Origin: an uncultured Saprospiraceae bacterium
Lineage (GTDB): Bacteria > Bacteroidota > Bacteroidia > Chitinophagales > Saprospiraceae
Direction: 5' to 3'
DNA length: 10,080 bases
Assembly (NCBI GenBank): GCA_937894165.1
Contig: CALCSX010000262.1
Span: forward strand, 1 to 10,080
Shown: one piece after another, positions 5,952 to 10,080 of the stretch
Layout of the letters: the number at the start of each line of letters is the position of its first letter
Numbering within the stretch: position 1 is the first letter of the stretch
The notes under the pieces: model-generated
Database searches by the model: none
Seen by the model: only the letters and a program-made list of their open reading frames with translations
What the model was told of the DNA's origin: nothing
Position numbers and translations under genes: made by a program

Positions 5952-6938
5952 ATGTTGGAGTTAGATATTGTTTCAGTTAAAAAGGAAATGAACAGAAGAG
6001 GGGCTCAGCGTGAGCCTTTTTTCTTTGCCATTAATTACAATACGACTCAGGGAGTGGTTTTGGCTCCCCAAGAGCTTGAGGCAAATGGCATTTCTGTCGA
6101 TTTTGAAGGAAATCTTTGGGGTAAAATTATTGACAAGCCCTCTATAAGTAAAAATTTTACCTTTGAATTTATTCCGCCGGATTACGAAGAATACCTGCAA
6201 GCTTTCAATATTGTGATGAAAAATTTGAAAGCAGGCAATAGTTATCTCACCAATCTGACTTTCCGACACGAATTAAAGACAGATCTTTCATTAGAGGATA
6301 TTTTTGCGAGGGCAAAGGGTAGGTTCAAACTTTTATTTCAGGACAAATTCACAGTCTTCTCACCCGAACCTTTTATACGAACAGAAAATGGTAAAATTTT
6401 CACCTTTCCTATGAAAGGAACCATCGATGCAGCTCTTGAAAATGCTGAAGCTATACTTTTAGAAGACAATAAGGAAGCGGCAGAACATGCCACGATTGTG
6501 GATTTATTAAGAAATGACCTGAATATTGTTTCTACAAAGGTACAGGTAGACTCTTATCGCTATCTGGAAAAGCTGAACTTAGGGAAGAGCAGCTTATTGC
6601 AGGCTTCCTCAAAAATATCCGGTCATCTGCCGGCTGATTTCTTTAATAATATAGGGACGAATATTATGGCCTTATTGCCTGCGGGCTCTGTTACGGGCGC
6701 TCCGAAAAAAGCAACACTGAAAATAATAGAAGAGGCAGAAAATTACAACAGATCCTATTATACCGGGATTTTCGGAATATACGATGGCATTGATGTTTCA
6801 GCAGCTGTGATGATAAGATTTATAGAAAAGGAGGGAGATAAAATGTATTACAAAAGCGGAGGAGGAATTACAGCCTATTCCGATCCAAGAAAGGAATACG
6901 AAGAATTATTACAGAAAATATATGTCCCAATTTATTGA
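5952..6938 (+). CDS. pabB: Aminodeoxychorismate synthase component I (PabB)
   Basis: A 328-residue chorismate-utilising enzyme that aminates chorismate to 4-amino-4-deoxychorismate, the first dedicated step to p-aminobenzoate and folate. Motifs in order: SYLTNLTF (97-104), SPEPF (137-141), PMKGT (153-157) with Lys155, VDLLRNDL (183-190), PAGSVTGAPK (243-252) and GGGITAYSDPRKEYEE (303-318). The lysine in P-x-KGT separates PabB from anthranilate synthase TrpE, which has alanine there (PIAGT). The protein is shorter than E. coli PabB (about 450 residues): it is the catalytic domain with a reduced N-terminal part, common in Bacteroidota. Ammonia normally comes from the glutaminase PabA, which is not in the window and may be shared with tryptophan synthesis. 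The gene overlaps pabC by 17 bases, indicating translational coupling. The start at 5952 is the first ATG in frame. Confidence 0.92.
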   Translation: MLELDIVSVKKEMNRRGAQREPFFFAINYNTTQGVVLAPQELEANGISVDFEGNLWGKIIDKPSISKNFTFEFIPPDYEEYLQAFNIVMKNLKAGNSYLTNLTFRHELKTDLSLEDIFARAKGRFKLLFQDKFTVFSPEPFIRTENGKIFTFPMKGTIDAALENAEAILLEDNKEAAEHATIVDLLRNDLNIVSTKVQVDSYRYLEKLNLGKSSLLQASSKISGHLPADFFNNIGTNIMALLPAGSVTGAPKKATLKIIEEAENYNRSYYTGIFGIYDGIDVSAAVMIRFIEKEGDKMYYKSGGGITAYSDPRKEYEELLQKIYVPIY

Positions 6939-7524
6939 GTCGATACGAGTCGAGAATTTTGAAGCCCCTCTTTTGGATTATCATCTCCGGAGGGCAGCCC
7001 GCACTTGCAGCCATCACGGACTTAAACTGCCCTTGGATTCTGCCATTATTAATGATTTTATTGAACAAGAGACCAGGGATGAGGGTGTACACAAGTTGCG
7101 AATAGTATACGGCGATAAAATTTCCTCTATCGAAATAAATCCTTACGAAGTAAAACCAGTTGACAGTCTTCAAATGATTGAGACGAAAGATATCAATTAT
7201 GAATTTAAGTATGCTAACAGAGAATTTTTAAGCAGCCTTTATGCTCGGCGCAGCGTTTGTGATGATATATTAATAGTGAATAATGGATTTGTGACCGATA
7301 CTTACTATTGTAATATTGCCTTTTTTGATGGTGATCGCTGGTATACTCCCGCCCGGCCATTGCTTCGTGGGACTCGAAGAGAATATCTGTTGCAAAATGA
7401 AATTATTCAAGAGAAAGAAATTATGCTGTCTGATTTAACTCTGTTTACACATTTTAGACTATTCAATGCTATGATCGATTGGCCGGAAAATCCGATGATA
7501 TCCATATGCGAGATTCGCTTCTGA
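6922..7524 (+). CDS. pabC: Aminodeoxychorismate lyase-like class IV aminotransferase (PabC)
   Basis: A 200-residue PLP enzyme of the class IV aminotransferase fold. With pabB directly upstream and overlapping, the likely reaction is cleavage of aminodeoxychorismate to p-aminobenzoate and pyruvate. Visible features: N-terminal IESIRVENFEAPLLDYHLRRAART, which fits the family start; Lys96 in FKYANREFL as the probable PLP lysine; NNGFVTDTYYCNIAFF (120-135), matching the cofactor-binding segment but with Asp126 where most members have Glu; and PLLRGTRREYLL (146-157), the phosphate-binding GT-R motif. It is about 70 residues shorter than E. coli PabC (about 270), mainly in the N-terminal domain and between motifs. 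Function rests on synteny plus motifs; a generic amino-acid or D-amino-acid aminotransferase is possible but less likely. The start ATG 6922 lies inside the end of pabB in another frame. Confidence 0.82.
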   Translation: MSQFIESIRVENFEAPLLDYHLRRAARTCSHHGLKLPLDSAIINDFIEQETRDEGVHKLRIVYGDKISSIEINPYEVKPVDSLQMIETKDINYEFKYANREFLSSLYARRSVCDDILIVNNGFVTDTYYCNIAFFDGDRWYTPARPLLRGTRREYLLQNEIIQEKEIMLSDLTLFTHFRLFNAMIDWPENPMISICEIRF

Positions 7525-7556
7525 CCTAAATAATTTATTAAATCACAAAGATCTAC

Positions 7557-7564
7557 TATATTTG
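7557..7564 (+). promoter_or_regulatory. Bacteroidota -7 promoter box for the beta-barrel/waaA pair
   Basis: TATATTTG at 7557-7564 matches TAnnTTTG exactly. A TTTA at 7534-7537, 19 bases upstream, is one change from the -33 TTTG. The box ends five bases before ATG 7570, so the transcript should begin at or within a few bases of the start codon. It would make the beta-barrel gene and waaA a separate two-gene unit despite the short gap after pabC. Confidence 0.5.
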
Positions 7565-7569
7565 CACCT

Positions 7570-8352
7570 ATGATGAAATTAGCAAAATCCATTTTCGTTT
7601 TAATATTAGTAGTTATTTTAGGTGGCACAATCCAAGCGCAACGCCGGGGCTCCACTATGATTCAGGAATACGATAATTCAGGAGCGGCGATAAAGATGGG
7701 CTTTCATCTGGGATTTATGTTTCCCACACACGATTTTGCTGATCGTTATGGCAGATTCAACACCGTCGGTATGGATATCGACTTTAATTTTCCGGAGAGC
7801 AAATGGGCAGTAGGGCTGGGATTTTACCATCAATTTGGCCAGACTGTCAAGGATGATGTACTGGAGAACATGAGAGATGAAAATGGAGAAGTAATAGGAA
7901 TAAATAAATCATTAGCCACCATAGTTTTGCGACAGAGAGGTTGGCATTTTTACGGGAAAATTGACCGTGTTTTCTTCGCTGATGCGTCCAATAAATCAGG
8001 CTTGTTAGTTTCCTTGCGTCCCGGTTTTTTTCAACATTACGTCAGACTGCAAGATGAAGACAATTCGGTTCCTCATGTTCGGGGAGAGTATAAAGCCGGC
8101 TACGACAGAATGGTATTTGGTCCTTCGCTGACGCAATTTGTAGGCTATCAATTTATGTCAAACAAGAGAACTTTCAACTTTTATATCGGAGTGGAGGCAA
8201 CACAGGCTTTCACCATGGAACGACGCGATTTTTTCTTCAATAGGCCCGGAGAAATAATCCCTAAGGATAGATTCGATGCAGCTTTCGGACTAAAAGCGGG
8301 CTGGATTCTGCCTATTTATATTGAATCTAATCCTACTGAATTGTTTTATTAA
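7570..8352 (+). CDS. Outer-membrane beta-barrel protein upstream of waaA, unknown function
   Basis: A 260-residue exported protein. The signal peptide covers residues 1-23 (core IFVLILVVILGG, likely cut after IQA before QRR). The mature chain alternates aromatic/hydrophobic and polar residues in strand-like blocks with loops between: IKMGFHLGFMFP, VGLGFYHQFGQ, WHFYGKIDRVFF, GLLVSLRPGFFQHYV, SLTQFVGYQF, TFNFYIGVEATQAF and AAFGLKAGWILPIYI, a pattern typical of a small outer-membrane barrel of eight to ten strands. I do not recognise a named family. The stop codon TAA shares its last base with the ATG of waaA (TAATG), so the two are translationally coupled, which suggests a role at the outer membrane or in lipopolysaccharide assembly; this is inference. 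Two ATGs in tandem (7570 and 7573) could both serve; the difference is one residue. Confidence 0.83.
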   Translation: MMKLAKSIFVLILVVILGGTIQAQRRGSTMIQEYDNSGAAIKMGFHLGFMFPTHDFADRYGRFNTVGMDIDFNFPESKWAVGLGFYHQFGQTVKDDVLENMRDENGEVIGINKSLATIVLRQRGWHFYGKIDRVFFADASNKSGLLVSLRPGFFQHYVRLQDEDNSVPHVRGEYKAGYDRMVFGPSLTQFVGYQFMSNKRTFNFYIGVEATQAFTMERRDFFFNRPGEIIPKDRFDAAFGLKAGWILPIYIESNPTELFY

Positions 8353-9614
8353 TGGATTACATTTTGCGCCGGGTTTATAGTGGTTTATGGCATGTAGCAA
8401 TTTTGATTTTTCATTTAATCGCCTTATTCAAACCTAAGTTTGCATCCTGGTTAAAAGGCAGGGAAGCTTCTAAAATCATTCTCCGTAACTATCAAGCGGA
8501 TAAAGAAAAATATACTGTTTGGCTTCACAGCTCGTCTTTGGGTGAATACGAACAAGGCAAGCCAATATTGCAAGAGCTTCGGAAAAATTACCCCCATATA
8601 AATATTGTCGTAACCTTCTTTTCAGCTTCCGGCTATGATATAATCATTAAAGATAAGTTGCCGGACGTGGTTTTGTATCTTCCTTTCGATACAATTAGCA
8701 GTTCTCACGATTTCTTGGATAAGATTCGACCGGATCTCGCCATATTCGTTAAATATGATGTTTGGCCCAATGTAGTTCTGGAGGCAAAGAAACGTCGGGT
8801 GAAATTGCTCCTTATCGCTGCTTTGATAAAAGAAAAGAGCTTCTATCTGAAGGATAGTTCTATGTTTTTCAAGCAAGCTTATTTGGCTTTCGATAAAATT
8901 TATGTTCAAAATCAACAATCAATCAAGCTATTACAGACTCACGGCTTTAAATCCTTGAGTATCGCAGGGGACCCTAGAGTGGATAGGGTAATGGGCATAG
9001 CTAAGCAGGAGTTTTCAAATGAAAAACTGGAACAGTGGATAGGAGGGAAGCGTGTTTTTACTTTTGGCTCTAATCACAGCGGTGAAGATGATGAGTTGAC
9101 AAGAAATATTATTTTAAAAATCAATGAAGAATTTCCGGGAGAATTTAAATTCCTCATTTTTCCCCATCATATTCATGCCAAGAGGGTGGAGGAGCTGCGG
9201 GAGGTACTCGATATGCCTTGTGCCATATATACTGAAGAAGGGAAAAATATATCAAAACAAATTATGATTGTGAACACCATTGGCATGCTATCTCTTTCCT
9301 ACCGCTATGCTGAGATGGTTTACATTGGAGGGGGTTTTGATGGAGCTGTGCACAATTTACTTGAGCCTGCCGCATACTATGTTCCTTTATTTTCCGGACC
9401 CGGTATGGGGAATTTTTTGGAGAGTGTTCTTTTTCGGGAGTCAGGTATCATGCATGTTTTCACAGCCGTTGGGGAAGCAGATTTATTTTCATTTAAAGAA
9501 TACCTTGGGAAGAGAAGTCAAATTGAGGATCAAATAAAATTGTTCTTTTCAGAAGCTTCAGGGGGTACGAAAATTATAAGTAGGGACATTTACGAATATT
9601 TAAATCCCCAATAG
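8352..9614 (+). CDS. waaA: 3-deoxy-D-manno-octulosonic acid (Kdo) transferase WaaA/KdtA
   Basis: A 420-residue GT-B glycosyltransferase that adds Kdo from CMP-Kdo to the lipid A precursor at the cytoplasmic face of the inner membrane. An N-terminal hydrophobic segment (about 12-26) is the membrane anchor. HSSSLGEYEQGKP (59-71) holds the catalytic Glu65; FVKYDVWPN (132-140), GDPRVDRV (206-213), GSNHSGEDD (239-247), PHH (272-274) and the CMP-Kdo binding signature GGGFDGAVHNLLEPA (327-341) follow in the family order. Length is normal (about 420-430). One feature differs from many members: Asp136 in KYDVWPN where Glu is usual. The number of Kdo residues added cannot be read from sequence. The gene overlaps the upstream beta-barrel gene by one base and is followed by an AT-rich spacer, so it probably ends the transcription unit; no convincing terminator hairpin is visible after it. 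Confidence 0.95.
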   Translation: MDYILRRVYSGLWHVAILIFHLIALFKPKFASWLKGREASKIILRNYQADKEKYTVWLHSSSLGEYEQGKPILQELRKNYPHINIVVTFFSASGYDIIIKDKLPDVVLYLPFDTISSSHDFLDKIRPDLAIFVKYDVWPNVVLEAKKRRVKLLLIAALIKEKSFYLKDSSMFFKQAYLAFDKIYVQNQQSIKLLQTHGFKSLSIAGDPRVDRVMGIAKQEFSNEKLEQWIGGKRVFTFGSNHSGEDDELTRNIILKINEEFPGEFKFLIFPHHIHAKRVEELREVLDMPCAIYTEEGKNISKQIMIVNTIGMLSLSYRYAEMVYIGGGFDGAVHNLLEPAAYYVPLFSGPGMGNFLESVLFRESGIMHVFTAVGEADLFSFKEYLGKRSQIEDQIKLFFSEASGGTKIISRDIYEYLNPQ

Positions 9615-9846
9615 ACCTTGTACTTCTCATTTTTTCTATAGCTAAATTTTCACCCAAACCTCGCTAGCCATATTTTATTCTGAAATTTACCAAATTACAG
9701 TGTTTGAATAAAATATTGTATGGAGATTTGAGGTCTTTATAAGTCGTTAACAAAAATGCTTGAGATAATTTGTATTTAAATTAAAATATTTCATGTTAAG
9801 TTTTTATATTGTGCTGTATTGAATTATTTAATTAACTTTTATTTAT
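9615..9846. other. AT-rich spacer before the secreted-protein fragment
   Basis: These 232 bases contain no gene-like open frame. They are markedly AT-rich, especially 9760-9846. TATATTG at 9805-9811 is a -7-like element one base short of consensus, about 35 bases before the next start codon, and could drive the following gene. No clear terminator for waaA was found. Confidence 0.5.
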
Positions 9847-9990
9847 ATGATTATGAAAAGTACTATGAAAAAAATGTTTGTAGGATTGATGGTGATGGGT
9901 GCGGAAGCATTCACATCAGGCGTACAGGCACAAGAAATTTTTTGGGGCGGACCGGATGATCCACGGATGAACACCGATGGACACAGATAA
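9847..9990 (+). pseudogene. Truncated start of a secreted, T9SS-cargo-like protein
   Basis: An open frame of 47 codons. Residues 1-28 form a clear signal peptide (in-frame ATGs at 9847, 9853 and 9865; core MFVGLMVMG; likely cut after VQA before QEIF). The mature part begins QEIFWGGPDDP, which resembles the first mature residues of many large secreted proteins of Saprospiraceae that I recall as FGGP-x-DPN followed by a galactose-binding-like domain. Instead of continuing, the frame enters a repeat (from about 9962) and ends RMNTDGHR-stop. A mature protein of about 19 residues is an unlikely product for such an export signal, so I read this as a gene cut by an insertion or rearrangement just after codon 39. 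Alternatives: a genuine tiny secreted peptide, or an assembly junction. The downstream remainder of the gene is not seen in the window. Confidence 0.5.
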
Positions 9991-9991
9991 G
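9962..9991 (+). repeat. Dispersed-type GATGRACAC repeat
   Basis: The sequence contains two and a half copies of a 10-base unit: GATGAACACC (9966-9975), GATGGACACA (9976-9985), GATAAG (9986-9991). I recall this CACGGATGAACAC-GATGGACACAGAT type as a common intergenic repeat in many environmental bacterial genomes; the copy number in this genome cannot be judged from one occurrence. It begins exactly where the secreted-protein frame loses resemblance to its family and where base composition changes. Confidence 0.5.
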
Positions 9992-10080
9992 CCTTTTGCT
10001 TCAAAGAGGTTGTGTCAGGCGCTGCTCAAAGGGGACTTCTGAGTATCTGGCGGCCAATCCTCACGCCACCGGGGCACCAG
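9991..10080. other. GC-rich segment of unknown origin, running off the window
   Basis: These 90 bases are 59% G+C by direct count, against a very AT-rich spacer less than 150 bases upstream. Several frames are open to the edge. On the minus strand one frame (stop at 10015-10017) would end in LVPRWREDWPPDTQKSPLSSA, and another (stop at 10026-10028) in GVRIGRQILRSPL; on the plus strand two frames are open. None can be chosen on this length. A 5-bp stem TGGCG (10048-10052) / CGCCA (10064-10068) is present. It may be the edge of an inserted element. Confidence 0.4.

Noticed and set aside
9280..9537. Plus-strand 85-codon open frame inside waaA
   Set aside because: It is an alternative frame across the conserved GGGF...HNLLEPA region of waaA; no independent evidence of translation.

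Overview
The window looks like chromosomal DNA of a Bacteroidota bacterium, most plausibly from the Saprospiria or a nearby lineage. The evidence is a type IX secretion system (T9SS) plug-family protein, two Bacteroidota-style outer-membrane beta-barrel proteins with 'AQ'-type signal peptide ends, TAnnTTTG promoter boxes with almost no Shine-Dalgarno signal, and at the right edge the start of a secreted protein (FWGGPDDP after the signal peptide) that resembles T9SS cargo of Saprospiraceae. The lineage call is inference from motifs; no 16S or other marker is present.

Layout. (1) 13-870, minus: an outer-membrane beta-barrel of unknown function. (2) 871-1417: a gene-free stretch whose right part (about 1042-1417) is a dense island of short palindromes, direct repeats and an 8-bp tandem repeat that ends only 7 bases before the tadA stop codon. 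(3) 1418-1861, minus: tadA, the tRNA wobble adenosine deaminase, divergent from (4) guaB, IMP dehydrogenase, 1918-3399. (5) From guaB on, every gene to 9614 is on the plus strand with gaps of 67 bases or less: a T9SS plug-domain protein (3465-4775), a TIGR04282/DUF2064-type transferase (4827-5429, GTG start), a bacilliredoxin (5468-5884), pabB (5952-6938) overlapping pabC (6922-7524), a second beta-barrel outer-membrane protein (7570-8352) and waaA/kdtA (8352-9614) overlapping by one base. (6) 9615-9846: AT-rich spacer. (7) 9847-9990: start of a secreted protein, cut short where a dispersed-type repeat begins; from there to the end the DNA is clearly GC-richer.

How the genes fit together. Most are housekeeping or envelope genes: purine synthesis (guaB), tRNA modification (tadA), the two-step conversion of chorismate to p-aminobenzoate for folate (pabB, pabC; the glutaminase PabA is not in the window), lipid A-Kdo assembly (waaA) coupled to an outer-membrane protein, T9SS function (plug) and thiol redox control (bacilliredoxin). 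I see no defence system, CRISPR array, prophage or new multi-gene system. The places worth a second look are the repeat island beside tadA, the broken secreted-protein gene with its compositional jump at the right edge, and two genes whose promoter box lies so close to the start codon that leaderless transcription is predicted.
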